Positions 22,369 through 33,821 are shown, numbered from the stretch's first letter. The stretch is DNA of 64,000 nucleotides from Cycas panzhihuaensis (GCA_023213395.1 CM041465.1:167531741-167595740), one strand, 5' to 3'. The notes: generated by a model from the sequence alone, not told the origin. Numbers and translations: made by a program.

Positions 22369-22976
22369 GAAATTAAATGGAAACTGGATTCATTTTCACC
22401 GACTCTCATGAAAAACTAGAGCCATTCCCTTATGCAGCAGAGTGCCACCCAACTTTAGAGGCACGCAGGGAGAGATCAGACCGTTGGATCGGAGAGCAAA
22501 GAGAGCCAGTGAGATCATCAGGATGAGATGGCGACAGCGAGACCGGATCTAGTGAGTGGATATCACTAAACCCAACCCGTTTTAGAGTTTTGATTTCATT
22601 GGTTTTTCACAGTTTTTGCATGATTTTAGTACCCCTTATGGGTAATCAAAGGCCTCTTGGAGTCTGAATCAGACACAGAAAAAGGTGGGGACCTGGGCAT
22701 TAGGGAGCCCTGGTCCCGGTGGGCCCCACGGGGTCCACTAGAAGAATTTTTTTTATTTTTCAAGTGGAAATCCCCCCTTTTGGGGGTTCACCGTTCATAC
22801 CGTTGTAAATATCGCGGTGTTGCGATCATTACTGTGGGGCCCGATCGCCACAGGACTCGTACTAAACTTAGTGGTACCACTAAGTTTAGCGCGGTACAAA
22901 GGCAGAGAAGGAGAAAAAAAAGATAGGAGGGACCATAAGGCCCCAAATCTCAGACAAAGAGAGCTGAGAGAGAATC
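22369..22976 (+). other. Leader of the antisense PMD gene
   Basis: This GC-richer stretch lies between the TATA motif and the first ATG. It contains an inverted repeat ACTTAGTGGTACCACTAAGT at 22866-22885 (a perfect 20-base palindrome) and short homopolymer runs (22748-22758, T-rich). A plus-strand open frame at 22657-22926 is not recognised. Confidence 0.45.
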
Positions 22977-24932
22977 ATGAGTACTAATAACTGACCTGAG
23001 GCTGACTTTGATCATTTTTTATATGGACAGGTTGTCATCGCAGTGGATAACCACGAGAATGTAGGTATGGCTATGTTGAGTTATATGGAGATGGCATCCC
23101 AGGAGGACAGGGAGATCCTATGGAGGTGCGGCCTATACAAGGCCTTGAAGACACCTCAATATGTATTAGATCAGAGGTTATTGGTCGATATTGTATCCCA
23201 TTAGGACAGGAGGAGACATGTATTCCACCTACCTCAGGTAGGTAATGTGGTGGTTACGCCGAGAGACATATGGTGGATACTAGGGGTACCGACGACTAGG
23301 AGGCCGGTAACACTAAGGACGCTGCCTAGCACCGAGGCAGCACATAGAGAGGCAGCCCTGTTCTTTACAGGGGCTGATAGGTGGGAGTGGAGGGAAGCTC
23401 CCCTCCAGACCATGCTGATGTCTGGAGTTCCTTGGGTGAGGAAGCTGATTGTATTATGCGTTGTTCAGTTTCCCGAGCGTAACTATAGGGAGATCTGGGA
23501 TGGGTGGTTGGATGCGATGCGTTCTTTGCCGGCGAGAGGATGGACTAGGCCATCCTGATAGCGGTGAACCTTGTCACATAGCTAGACACTATAAGGACAA
23601 CCGGCAGAGGAGGACTATCATATAGCACACTGCTACAGTGCTGGTTCTTTGATCATTTTGCGGTAGTGGCACCAGCGGGAGGACCACACCCCATAGCAGA
23701 GTGGGCCCTGATGGTCCACAGGTGGCAGACTCAGCTGAGAGGGATAGAGAACTAGGCCTATATCTGATGATCAGCGGAGGTGACATCACTGGACCTCCTC
23801 ACCCTACCAGACTACATAGTGGAGCCATACAGGGCAGTGAGATGGGGCAGTGATGACGAGGTAGGCAGAGAAGGAGGGCCCGCAGATGGTGACGATGATG
23901 ACGATGGTGATGGAGATGGGGTTGGCCCATCATGACGTACAAGGGAGGCAGGTCTTTCAGGGACGGCAGGAGGAGCAGCAGGACCATTTGGGGCTACCGA
24001 AGGAGAGGCAAGCCTATTAGGAGCACCAAATGAGTGCAGGGGGCCAGTGACCAAGGCTCGCAGGCTACGGATCATGTGGGGATCTGGAGGGATGAGAGAT
24101 GAGCCAGTCCCTGCAAGGAGGGAGGCCCAAGCAGAGGAGGTGCTCGAAGAGAAGGCACCCACAGCTAGCGGAGATCCAAGAGGGGAGGATCTTGCGCATG
24201 ACCCGGAGGAGTCGGCAATGCAGAGGTGAGACCTAACATTTTCCTGAGTCGTTTGATATCCAGATGGATATTTGATTTGATTTGATTATGGTATGTGGTG
24301 GGATACATACTGATACATGGCATGTTATATTGGCAAATGCAACAGATATCCAGAGACTGGTAGAGGCTGTGATGAGGGAGATATTCCCTCAGGTGTATGC
24401 AGAGGGGCAACTGCCCATCCAAGCAGGGGATGCGCCTAGAGTGGCAGGTACCCACATGGAGGCATTCGTCCTGTTGGTGAGGGCAAGAGACATTTGGGCC
24501 GTAGAGTCCTAGGAGTACATGACATTCCAGGGACAGTTGTAGCAGGAGTGGGATGAGGCGAGGCACGAGAAGGACGAGCTACATGGACAGATCTAGGCCC
24601 TAAAGGTACAGGGCGGAGCAGGTGGAGATGCAGAGAGTAGGGTCTGGATAGCGGTATTGGAAGAGTGCCTCAGAGTGACAGAGGAGGGACGCAGAGGAGA
24701 GAGGGATCGTATCCAGGCCCGATACAATCATTTAGTGGCTCAGATGGCATCGAGGTCAAGCCAAAGCAGGACATATACCCACACGGCGACGATGACCCCG
24801 AGACGACCACAGGACGAGGGGAGCAAGGCGGGCAGCTCGCAAAGGCCCAAGAGGAGCCTTGGAGGGATGTGGTCCCCAGGAGAGGGATCACACAGACCGA
24901 GAGATGGTACTCTAGGAGCGGGGCAGCAGTAG
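22977..24932 (+). pseudogene. Plant mobile domain (PMD) gene, antisense passenger in the Tat element
   Basis: From the ATG at 22977 the frame gives MSTNN, a TGA, then DREILWRCGLYKALKTPQYV and VLDQRLLVDIVSH, a TAG, then DRRRHVFHLPQVGNVVVTPR, DIWWILGVPTTRRPVTL and EIWDGWLDAMRSLP. After a frameshift near 23555 it reads GGLSYSTLLQCWFFDHFAV, EWALMVHRWQTQL and LPDYIVEPYRAV. This is the order of motifs in the aminotransferase-like plant mobile domain. An Asp/Gly-rich acidic stretch and a charged region (24047-24229) follow. An intron-like gap with AG/GTGAGA donor near 24226 and CAACAG acceptor near 24350 precedes RLVEAVMREIFPQVYAEGQL and a charged, probably coiled C-terminus to 24932. PMD proteins act in chromatin silencing or are found in transposons; the role here is unknown. 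Confidence 0.7.
24226..24351 (+). other. Possible intron in the PMD gene
   Basis: GAG|GTGAGACC at the left and GCAACAG|ATATCC at the right fit plant splice sites. The enclosed 125 bases are more AT-rich than the flanks and include T-rich words (TTTGATTTGATTTGATTAT). An open frame lies on each side. Splicing is inferred only. Confidence 0.4.
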
Positions 24933-25595
24933 AGTAAGAGATGTATATATTAGCTTTAACAGGGGAAATCACGGGCCTCTAGGGGGTCATATATAGGATC
25001 ATATGATTGTACCCCCCGTGCAAGGACATTGGCTTCCCATATGTATGATGTAACATATGATTTTTGTTGTATATATATATACGGGGTAATTGGAACTCTA
25101 TTTTGGTATGAGATGCTGTGTATATATCATGTGTGGATGACATGTATGTTTATTTTGTATGTTGTAAATGTTATGTTGTAGATGTTATGTTGTGAATATT
25201 TTATTGTATGATGTACATGTTCCCTTCCATGTATGGCTATATGTCTAATAGGAACACACACACCCATCATGAGCGGAGACGATAGGGAGGTGTGAGGTTA
25301 GAGGATAGAGCGGTGTACACGTCTACAAAAGAGCATAGTGGAATATGCAAAGGAAACAGTGGGTAGGAGAGAGGAGTGATGATACTCCAAAGCATCGTCT
25401 TGATTGGGGAATACCCAAGTAGGAAGACAACAGTCCCCGAGAGGATACAGGAATACAGGTTCCACGGAAGGAACCAGAAAGAAAAATAAAAAGCTATCTT
25501 AAATTGCCATTCTACCCGTGGTTGGGAAGAATAGGGACAACCTAAGATGGTAGTTTAGGCTCATTTCAGAGCAGGGCAAAGGGATCGCCGAAAGA
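24933..25595. other. Non-coding spacer between Tat pol and the antisense gene
   Basis: The stretch lies between the ends of two convergent units: the pol frame (minus) and the PMD gene (plus). It contains a (TA)n run at about 25069-25081 and repeated TGTATG/TATGTTGTA words at 25140-25220, which could form 3' ends for the PMD transcript. No coding frame is recognised. Confidence 0.5.
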
Positions 25596-26500
25596 TCATA
25601 CATAAAATTTCTTAAAGAATTTCCCATTAATGGCTTTCTCAAATTTAAGCCCTTCTAGGGTGGCTATCCTATAGGTACCATTATCGAGGGATTCAATAAT
25701 GACGAAAGGACCAACCCATCGGGGTTTGAACTTGGTCAAATGATCATGGAGATACTTGAGCTTGAGGACGTGGAAAATGAAATGCATGGCTCTTTGGTAA
25801 GTAGCCCTTGCATTCTTAAGACCAAAGGGCATCGCCTTATAGGCAAAGGTACCCCAAGGTGTAGTGAAGGCCGTCTTATAGCAGTCTTCAGGAGAAATTT
25901 GAATTTGGTTATAGCTGGAGAAGCCATCCATTAGAGACATAACTTCAAATCTGGCAGTGCAATCAATAATTTGATCGATAAAGGGGAGTGGGAAGTTGTC
26001 CTTAGGACAAGCATTGTTGATGTCATAGAAATTGACATATATACAAATTGCCCCATTCTTTTTAGCAATGGGAACAATATTAGAGACCCATTTAGGGTAG
26101 TCAATGGAAGTAATAAGCCTAACACCCAGAAGCTTCTCAACCTCCATCTTGATGGTGGCTGAGAGCTTTGGGTGAAGGGGACACTACTTCTGGCACATAG
26201 GGTTAGTGTCAGGAATGGTGGTGAGGTTATGGGTGACAATGGAGGGGTCAACTCCCTTCATGTCAACATAATCCCATGCAAACACGTCTCGAAACTCCTG
26301 GAACAGAAGGGAGTACTCCCTTATCTCATCAGGAGAACACTCTAACCCGACCTTAATGACCTTGATAGGGGCCAAGACTATGTCTTGGGTTGCCCCTATG
26401 CACATGGCGTTGCCCTCCTCGAAGTGGAGAGGGGCAAGGTCAACAGGAGGAGGTGGAATAGGAGACGGGATCAGATCGGCAAGTGTGGATCTGATTGTAA
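25596..26500 (-). pseudogene. Tat reverse transcriptase N-half fused to integrase C-terminal tail
   Basis: 26405-26184 is the pre-polymerase linker (EYSLLFQEFRDVFAWDYVDM), ending at a TAG. 26147-25596 is open for 183 codons: fingers/palm start (WVSNIVPIAKKNGAICIYV, NNACPKDNFPLPFIDQIID, FEVMSLMDGFSSYNQIQISP), then MPFGLKNARATYQRAM and FIFHVL. The frame then jumps straight to YLHDHLTKFKPRWVGPFVI and EKAINGKFFKKFYV, the tail found at the end of Tat integrases. The YxDD active site, thumb, RNase H and the whole integrase core (normally more than 2 kb) are gone, yet the frame stays open across the join near 25750-25770. It cannot be a working polymerase. Confidence 0.85.
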
Positions 26501-26659
26501 GGATCTTCTAGTGACCAAGCTTGTGATGATCAGAAGGCAAGTTAGGCATAAAACCTGCTAGGTGCTCAAGTAGGGATTCATCATCCTTGAAGTAATCCAC
26601 CCCATGGATGACCTTACTTCGAGTAGAGGAAGTACTAGAGGGAGTGAAAGCAATAGGAT

Positions 26660-27206
26660 TGTGATGGTCGTTGGGTTACTCAACTTCCTCGCGAGACTCT
26701 AAAGGAGAGTCATAAGGAGGCTCCTCGGGAGGAGTGAAAGGCAATTCTTCGAAGCCACCACCTACGTGGGGTGATGAAGGATAAGAACTGATGATGGGCG
26801 AGTCGACACGAGTGATGACATGCGACACGTAAGAGTGGCTAGCCTCACTAATGGAAGAGGTTCTAGACGGGGGTCTAGAATGAGATGGGTGTGACCTACT
26901 GGTACAGAGGAAAGAGATGGGGTGAAGAAAATCCTCGTCCTCGTCGTGTGACTCGTCATCACTAAACGAAGTGAGGTACCCGTAACTCCCAATGCCAATA
27001 AGGGTGAACCGCATGAGACTAGGAGAAGAAGATGCGAGATCTTCTTCAGATAGGTTAGGTATGCCAATAGAACAAGCCAAGGTAGAGCAAGTTTGTTTGG
27101 TGAATGGGTGTTCACGGGGAATCACTCTCATCCACCCGTCGTGAACAAATTTAAGTTGTCCCAAAGAGTTGAGCACACGGCTCCCATTTGGTCGAGCCAT
27201 GGACAA
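26660..27206 (-). pseudogene. Spacer between Tat protease and reverse transcriptase
   Basis: This frame opens within the last protease motif and reads on through a low-complexity Ser/Pro/Glu region of about 130 residues (SFCTSRSHPSHSRPPSRTSS; FEELPFTPPEEPPYDSP) to a stop at 26676. No catalytic motif is seen. It is probably a disordered polyprotein linker; its long open state in an otherwise broken element suggests the region tolerates change well. Confidence 0.6.
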
Positions 27207-28280
27207 CCTAGAAGGAGGTTGTAGTCGATGTCAATGTCAAGGACTACAACATCGGCAAGAATGGTCTTGCCCTCAAGGGTGAGCGGAATTGCGACAAATC
27301 CCAAAGGGGTCTTATCACTACCGTCATAACCTTGGCATCGCTATGGAACAGGTTCCAAGGCAGAAATACCAAGCTCTTGCACGACACGCAAGGGCATGGC
27401 GTTCACGGAAGAACCATTGTCAACAACAGTCCTTCAAAGGGTATAATCGGGTGTATCGATAGTGATAGTCAATGGGGAGTTCCACTGACGTTCCCTTTCA
27501 CTAGCGGGAGGAAGGTCCTTAGGATCAAACGAAATAATAGGTCCACAACTTTGGGTAACACCCAAAGCGTGGACAGGTGCGTCATTCGATCCTAAAGCTT
27601 CCAGAAGGAGGGCCCGCTGCTTGGGACAGCTCCTCAAAACGTCCATCAAGGACATTCCTGCGGCAATAGTATGAAGCTCGTCCATGATGGAGAAAGGCTT
27701 ACCCTTCGCGGTAGGCTAGGTAAGTGCCCTTCAGAAATCATAACGACCTGGGCATATAGGAATAGCCTCAGGGAAGAGAGGTATTTCTAGAGGAAGGTTC
27801 TCTGGAAGAGGGTCAGAAGGAGTGGAAGAAGAAGAAGCTCCCGATGCTTCCTTGGCAGCCTGAGACCGCGTAAGGGCATAAGAAGGAGTTGCCTCAAGCA
27901 ACTGGATCACCTTCTTCCCCTTGTTCTGGGGCTGTGAGGGTGATGGGGTATGACAGCTAAGGGAACGAGAGGAGGAGGAGGAGTCCCAGGCATCCTTCCC
28001 TTTGTCACAAGAAGGACGGGAATTAGGCAATCTTCCTCGGTTCTGGTTATTCTTGGTTTGGGTGTTGCGATCACATTCCCCATGTTTAGGGAACGAATCC
28101 TTGTGAACTGGTTGGTCCAAATTAGGCCTTGAGGCCCGTTTGGGGGAAGAGTCATGTCGAGGGGCATCCTTAGGATGCTGGGCCCTATAACGTGAGTCAT
28201 CATGAAAGCACTTCCCATGAATGGAGCATCACTTCCTCTCAAGCGGAGGATCTGACCTTCTCGCTTGAGAGGACTGGGCG
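27190..28280 (-). pseudogene. Tat element protease region
   Basis: 28287-27731 is a basic/Ser/Pro-rich linker. From 27685 comes MDELHTIAAGMSLMDVLRSC ... FDPKDLPPA, a segment conserved upstream of Tat/Ogre proteases. The protease follows at about 27430 with VVDNGSSVNAMPLRVVQELG, where the usual D-S-G reads D-N-G. ILADVVVLDIDIDYNLLLG then CPWLDQMGAV lies near 27300-27190. One stop lies before RTVVDNG. The retropepsin would process the polyprotein; with Asn next to the catalytic Asp its activity is doubtful. Confidence 0.85.
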
Positions 28281-28289
28281 TTTCCATTC

Positions 28290-30113
28290 CTGGGGAGAGG
28301 AGCTTGAGTTGTTTATTGGACTTATTTGTTGGATGTAGGGTATGAAGGAGCCTAGAGCTTGAGTTCCTTCATCATATGCTCGAATGAGCATATGGTTGAT
28401 GTGAGAGGGTGTAAAGTCCTCTCGGTCGAATGAGAGGAAGACCGAGTAAGTTGTGAAGGTTTGGTATCTTTGGTTGAAGGTGGTGCCTCATGTTGCTGTG
28501 AGGGCTTAAGAGGTTTCTTAAGACTGGCATGGATCTCAATAGCCTCCAACGCCAAACACTTGGCGATCGCGGAGTCACATGTGGTCACCCTCATTTTAAG
28601 GACTTCCACATGCACTTCGGGACAAAGTGCATTGATGAAGAGATCTCGCTTCAACTCCTCGAGTAATGTTACCTTAGTAGAGTGAAGTAAGTCATAGAAT
28701 TGCCACACAAAGTCACGATTCATTTCATCGTGACCTTGTTTGAGTAAAAGGAGTGACTTTATTCTGCTCTCGAATGGATGGGCTACATCAAAATAGTTGA
28801 TGAACTCGTCAACTAATTGTTGGAATGAATGGATAGAGTGGGCAGGGAGATGGTAAAACCACTTAAGGGTGTCACCCTATAAGGATCATGGAAACAATTT
28901 CATTAAAATGTGGTCGTAAGCCCAATAATCGATGCATGCCATAGAAAAGCTACGCACATGCTCCGCTAGGTCTTACAACGGAGTTCCGTCGAATCTAGGA
29001 ACTTCAGGGGGATGAGGCGGCAGGTTGGTTCTTAGCGCCTCAATGGATAGTGGTGTTGACCTAAAGTCCATGAAGGAGCATGCCCTTACCTGGACCATAG
29101 GGTCAACGAATGACGTAGTAGATAACAAACAAGGAGCGAATGGGGGTGGCATACCCATCCCTCCTTGAGGAAACGCCCCTTGCTAGGAAGGGACTTGAGG
29201 ATAAGTGCCTTGGAAGGGAGTTGGGTTCCCTTGCAAAGGCATGGTAAAAGGAATTGCACTAGATGATGGAAAGGACAAATGCAGAACTGGGTTTTACCCA
29301 TATGGGCCACCCGTAGGTGGGGCGACCCCATATGGGTGTAGCAGATCCACTTCATAAGCCGGGAGATGGCTTCCTCTACCCTGCCCCCAAGGAAGAATCA
29401 ACGTGTTGGTTTTGAGGGTGTGTGGGAGTAGGTCCCACATGACCGATAGCCAAAAGGTTAGTAGGACCGACATGCCTACTAGGAAAGGTATGTGTCACAT
29501 TAGGGGATGGCACATTAGTTTGGTTAGGGAGGGGTATGCTAACCTTCAACCGATGGAAATACATACCACGGGAAGATCCCGAAACACTAGGACCTTGGTG
29601 AGAAATAGAAGATGCAGTATGTGCCCCCACTACAGGAATAGGAAAGGAGTGGGACACATGCATAGGCATAAAGGGATTGGTCATCACCGGAAGATCATAT
29701 GAGGATGAAGCACATGGGGGAGGAGTAGAAGAAGAAGAGGCTTCTGCGTGAAGAGCATCCTCAAACCATCTAGGACGCGGTTGGAAGCATACCGTGCAGT
29801 GACACTCGTTGAGAGCTTCAACAACGTCGATAGGAGGGGTTCCTACATACTTGTAAGAGGTAGTTGGGACCTCGAATGAAGTAGACCCCTCAAGACACTC
29901 CTCATAAGAGTCACCGATTGAGTGGTAAGTCTCAAGAGGAACAGATCCTTCTACTGCATGGGTAGAGGGATGGATGTTGAGCGAGTGATGTTGGTCACTA
30001 GGGTAGTAAAGGGGGTCATTAACCTCCTGGGTGGACCCTGGAATAGAGGAAGGGAAATCATGGGTTTCTAAAGTTAAGGTGTGGTAGGCCTAATCATAAG
30101 AGTATCCCTCCAT
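28290..30113 (-). pseudogene. Tat element gag
   Basis: The frame can start at the ATG at 30113. It gives a long Ser/Pro/His-rich N-terminal region (for example NPFMPMHVSHSFPIP), then the gag core at about 29030-28500: VPRFDGTPL, LAEHVRSF, GDTLKWFYHLPAHSIHSFQQ, LVDEFVNYF, LLLLKQGHDEMNRDFVWQFY, FINALCPEVH. This matches the retrotransposon gag core with its W-x-x-x-LP and IxSFxxL motifs. It forms the particle. About five stops or frameshifts interrupt it. The C-terminal region is rich in Lys, Ser and Pro. Confidence 0.85.
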
Positions 30114-30351
30114 AGTCAAATCAGTATCTGACAAGGGAAGAGGGCAATACTTGGGGTCTTCTAATAATGGAGGTAGACCGTGCAAACGACAAGAAAAGTG
30201 TCGCATGCAAGGTCAGCCAACAATGTTAGGAAAAGGAAATGGCGGTAAAGGCACACGAGTTGGGGGCTGCCAAACAAAGAGATTAAAGTAAGAAAAGGAC
30301 CACAAAAAGGTAGCAAAACTAACAGAAGAGAGCAGAAACTAGCTCCCCTAT

Positions 30352-30376
30352 TGGCAGTCCCTAGTATGGTCGCCAG
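30352..30376 (-). promoter_or_regulatory. Tat primer binding site
   Basis: Directly inside the 5' LTR the minus strand reads C then TGGCGACCATACTAGGGACT. It starts with TGG (complement of tRNA CCA) and resembles the TGGCGACTCCGCTGGGGAC-type sites of other Tat-lineage elements. The tRNA species was not verified. Confidence 0.65.
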
Positions 30377-33059
30377 TGAATGCGCATCTACGAGATAGCT
30401 ACCTAACTAAGTAAGGGTGGTAAGAGCGGTCGATAACGTGGTGGGGGAAAGACCTTCAAGTAGGGCAAGTACCACGCAAGGTGCCCCATGCGCCAGAGCG
30501 TGAGTTCGGGACCTGTAAATGGAATATAACTACTAAAGAGTGATCCCCTCACTTCGAACAAGAGGTGAGGAGGCGTACGGTTAGCCTGGGTTGACCCAAG
30601 GGAAGGATCCTCCCACCCTTGGATGGCCGAAAGGGGAAAGAGAGAACCCTTCGAGGGTTTCCCTAGAGTAATGGGAAACAAGGAAGGATAGGCAAGTAGG
30701 TGGCCTATGGACGGGGTCACCTCAGTTATCTGACTAAGTGGGGAACTGAGAGAACATAAGAGAGATAACCCAAGGAAATGGGTCAAGGTATACCTAAGCA
30801 AACTAACTGAATAAACAAATAATAAGGAGAGAGGAAAGTTTACATAGTAAAAGAAGGGAAAAGATGCAAAGGAAGGTGTAAGCGATAAAGCAAATAAAGT
30901 ATGAACCAAAGCAAGGTTGATTTCCATTCTATTTCCAATGAGCTAATTACTACTATATAAAGCACTCAAAAGGAAAAGATGACAAAGTAGAGTGAGAGCA
31001 TGTACCCAGAATAGAAGCATGCCGTAATGGTTATGCTCCCAGGAGGCGCTCAAAGCTACTCCATAAGGCGCAGCGGTCGTGAAGAGTTACGGCGGATCGG
31101 AATAAGGGGCTCCCTTACCTTCCCCAAAAAAATACTAAAATACTAAATAAAGGAAAGAAAGGGACCAAATACTAGCAATAAATGAAGTATGAAAATACAA
31201 CATGAATGGAAGTGCTTACCGGCAAAGGAAGAAAGGGAGAAAGGTCCTTTGCGCTTTCCAAATACCTGCAAGTAAATGACAACCTCCCCCCTTTCCGGAG
31301 AAAGGGTGCTAACATACAATGGAAAGATCCTAACAATACATGTATATACAAAGTGAATATAAACTTAAATACGTGTATGTTAGTGTCAACACAATGATGA
31401 TAATATGTAAAGGAGGACAACCAAAGTAAATGGAAAGTAACTGGTAAGCCTCAGAGTGGCCCACCTCTCACAAAGAACAACCCTAACCTCCCCCAAAAGC
31501 CACAAGACAACGAGGGTAAGGCTAAAAGAGATGGCTGGAAATAGTAGCAAGAGAGTTGAAAAGAGCCAAAGAGGACCTACAATAAGCTGAGGTGCTATGA
31601 AGAGCAAACCGGGTTGCCGGGAAAGGAGTTGGGCAAAGGGTAAATAGTCAGAACTTACTTGAGTTACCCGGATTGAAGCACAAGCCCTCAAACCAGTGCT
31701 ACAATGTGTGACAGCGCTGATTTCAGCAGCTAAGGAAGACCCAACAAACCCTTGTTTGAGTGCCAAGGACAGCACGGGGCAAGAGGGAAGGTTTGGGGGG
31801 CTAAAAGCCACTTGAGGAGCATGGAAGATGGTACAGAATCTACCCAGCTCTCTCCCAAACCCTATGCAACCCCTCTCTGCCACTGCCTTGAGTAATAAAT
31901 ACAGGCAAGGAGGCACTAATGACAGGAGTAAAATAGTCTAATACAAAGGGAAAAATAACCTTCAAAAACCCAAGCAAGAGGATAAGCAAAATAGGGCATC
32001 AATTGAATAAGAAAATAGCTCAAATCAATGAATACCTGAGAAGAGGAGGAGAGGCTCTTGCCTCACCAAGGGTGTCAAGAGAGGCCGAGAAATCACCAGA
32101 ATCGTGGAATAAAGGTGTTTGGAACCCTGCTAATGTAGTTGGAGGAAAAACAGTTGCACTTAGAACGCTTGATGGCTGCCTGAGCAAGAATCCGCTAAGA
32201 TCTCTCCAAAGGGGCCCTCTCCAAGGCATGTGAAGGGCTGGGAAGATGTCCTAGCCATGCTAAAGGAGAGCTAGGAACTGGAGGAGAGGTGTAAGTCCTG
32301 TAGCAGTAGTAGAGCATTAAAGAATAACAGAGCATAGGGTGGTTTCCTTGAAGAGCAATCCAAAAAATGAATAAAAGATCCCAAATTTGAGTTAATGATG
32401 ACTTAAATACCCAGCCCAAACCCTAAAGCAAGCGATTAGGGCGTAGCTGGAGGCGAGTTAAGTCACGAGACACATGGCAGTTTTGTAATAAATGCGAAAT
32501 TGCCATGGCAGTTTTTTAAAAAATAAATATGGACAGTCATACCGCCGCAAAATCTGTGGTACCATGAAATTTATGGCGGTACTATGAAATTCGTGGCGGT
32601 ATACAACCAGAGGCCAAAACTGGCCCAGGCAACCAATCTAGGATGTGGGCCAATTGACAAAAATGGCCAAAAAGGGCTGAGACTCCTACCCGAGGGTAAA
32701 CAAGCCAACAAACGTGTCCAGAAGAGCAAAAATAAGATTCAAACGATGTGGCAAGTCAACCAAATAATGACGAGTCATCACATGGGCAAAGGTGGCGTAA
32801 GCCAAGTGGATCCTGGAGTGAGGAGGGCAGAATGTGGGAAGTGAAATGGCCACCGAGGTGCCACACTCACTGGGAATGTGACCCCACTGTAGTCGTCATA
32901 GGCTAAATAAGTATAGACAAAGACAAGATCATCTACAAGGTCACAACATGCAAACATGCAAGCAAACACTCACCAAAAGAAAGCGATGATAAGATGAGAA
33001 GCATACCTACACTTACCTGAGTCGGTAATTTTGTATCCATTCCTAGAAGCCAGGAAACA
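30377..33059 (-). repeat. 5' LTR of the Tat element (right copy)
   Basis: 2683 bases. On the minus strand it runs from TGTTTCCTGGC to GCGCATTCA. Being on the gag side, it is the promoter copy. It lacks the roughly 240-base segment present in the left LTR (deletion point about 30573). A TTTATATAG motif near 30953 (minus) remains as a possible TATA box. A 176-codon open frame at 31386-31916 (minus) is not recognised. Confidence 0.9.
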
Positions 33060-33821
33060 GATCTACTACAAAGATTCAGAATGACAAACTACAAACCATT
33101 GACAATACCAACAGAAATTGGAATCAAACTTTCTAAGACAGATGACTCAACTTTAGTTTATCCCACTCTCTATAGACAACTCATTAGTAGCCTAATATAT
33201 TTGATATTTACTCAACCAGATATAACATATTCAATCAGTGTTATGTTCAAGTTTATGTAGGATCCAAAGACATCTCATTAACAAGCTTCCAAAAGAATCC
33301 TTATATACCTTAAAGGGACTCTAGATTTTGGGTTATATTACAAAGCCACATCAAAATTTTAGTTAATTGATTACACAGATTCAGATTAGGTCTACCACGA
33401 GTTATGTATTCAGTATGGGATCAGCAGTAGTAGCTTGGAGTACAAAGAAGCAAAATACCATTTCCTTATCCACAACTGAGGCAGAATATAAAGTTGTAGT
33501 TTCAAGAGCTTGTGAATCAATATGGCTAAGAAGACTTTTACAGGATTTTCAGATTAAATAATAAGGTCCTAATAGAATTTGGTGTGACAATCAAAGCACT
33601 ATCTAAATGGCCAAAAATCCATTATTCCATAGCAGAATAAAACATATTAAGACTCAACATCACTTCATTAGGGAACTTATACAAGTAGATGGGATCCGGT
33701 TGACTTATTGCAACACCAAAAATCAGATAGTAGATATTTTTACAAAGGCTTTGGGAAATATCAAATTTAAAAAGTTCAGAGATAATTTGGGAGTCGTACA
33801 CATTGGGCTTATGGGGGAGAA
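33060..33821 (+). pseudogene. Copia B reverse transcriptase end and RNase H
   Basis: This is the continuation of B beyond the Tat element. It gives TNYKPLTIPTEIGIKLSKT and LYRQLISSLIYL of the connection region, then RNase H. RNase H contains [19 protein letters not shown] (with the catalytic Glu) and SRIKHIKTQHHFIRE. Relative to A, about 30 bases around the WAGDVDDRK segment are missing near 33387, removing an RNase H catalytic region. The tail runs to GLMGENVGNNP, and the purine tract ATGGGGGAGAA precedes the LTR. Confidence 0.88.

Larger units (their letters stand above)
18103..33059 (-). mobile_element. Tat/Ogre-lineage Ty3/Gypsy giant element with antisense PMD gene
   Basis: The element is 14.96 kb with LTRs of 2907 (left) and 2683 bases (right) and a perfect GATCT duplication (18098-18102 and 33060-33064). 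Direction is minus: gag and protease lie to the right, and a purine tract abuts the left LTR. Sense-strand order is 5' LTR (30377-33059), primer site, gag, protease, truncated reverse transcriptase joined to an integrase tail, an antisense gene, a separate RNase H, and 3' LTR. The protease-region motifs (SLMDVLRSCPKQRALLLEAL; YNLLLGCPWLDQMGAVCSTL) are those of the Tat/Ogre lineage. It lacks the polymerase active site and integrase core, so it cannot move alone. Its base composition is richer in GC than the flanks. Confidence 0.9.

Noticed and set aside
24670-24972. Minus-strand and second plus-strand frames over the PMD gene C-terminus
   Set aside because: Overlap the charged plus-strand frame that continues the PMD unit; no motif in the alternatives.
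25060-25085. (TA)n runs here and near 4187 and 63747 as functional sites
   Set aside because: Simple repeats common in AT-rich plant DNA, with no supporting context.
25740-25934. Plus-strand frame opposite the Tat reverse transcriptase
   Set aside because: Shadow of the real minus-strand polymerase frame.
30403-30927. 174-codon minus-strand frame at the end of the Tat 5' LTR
   Set aside because: Its counterpart at 18129-18386 is shortened by the LTR indel and no motif is recognised; it is leucine/phenylalanine-rich low-complexity sequence.
31386-31916. 176-codon minus-strand frame in the right Tat LTR
   Set aside because: It is broken in the left LTR, shows no known domain and lies wholly inside an LTR, so chance openness in a GC-richer segment is more likely than a gene.
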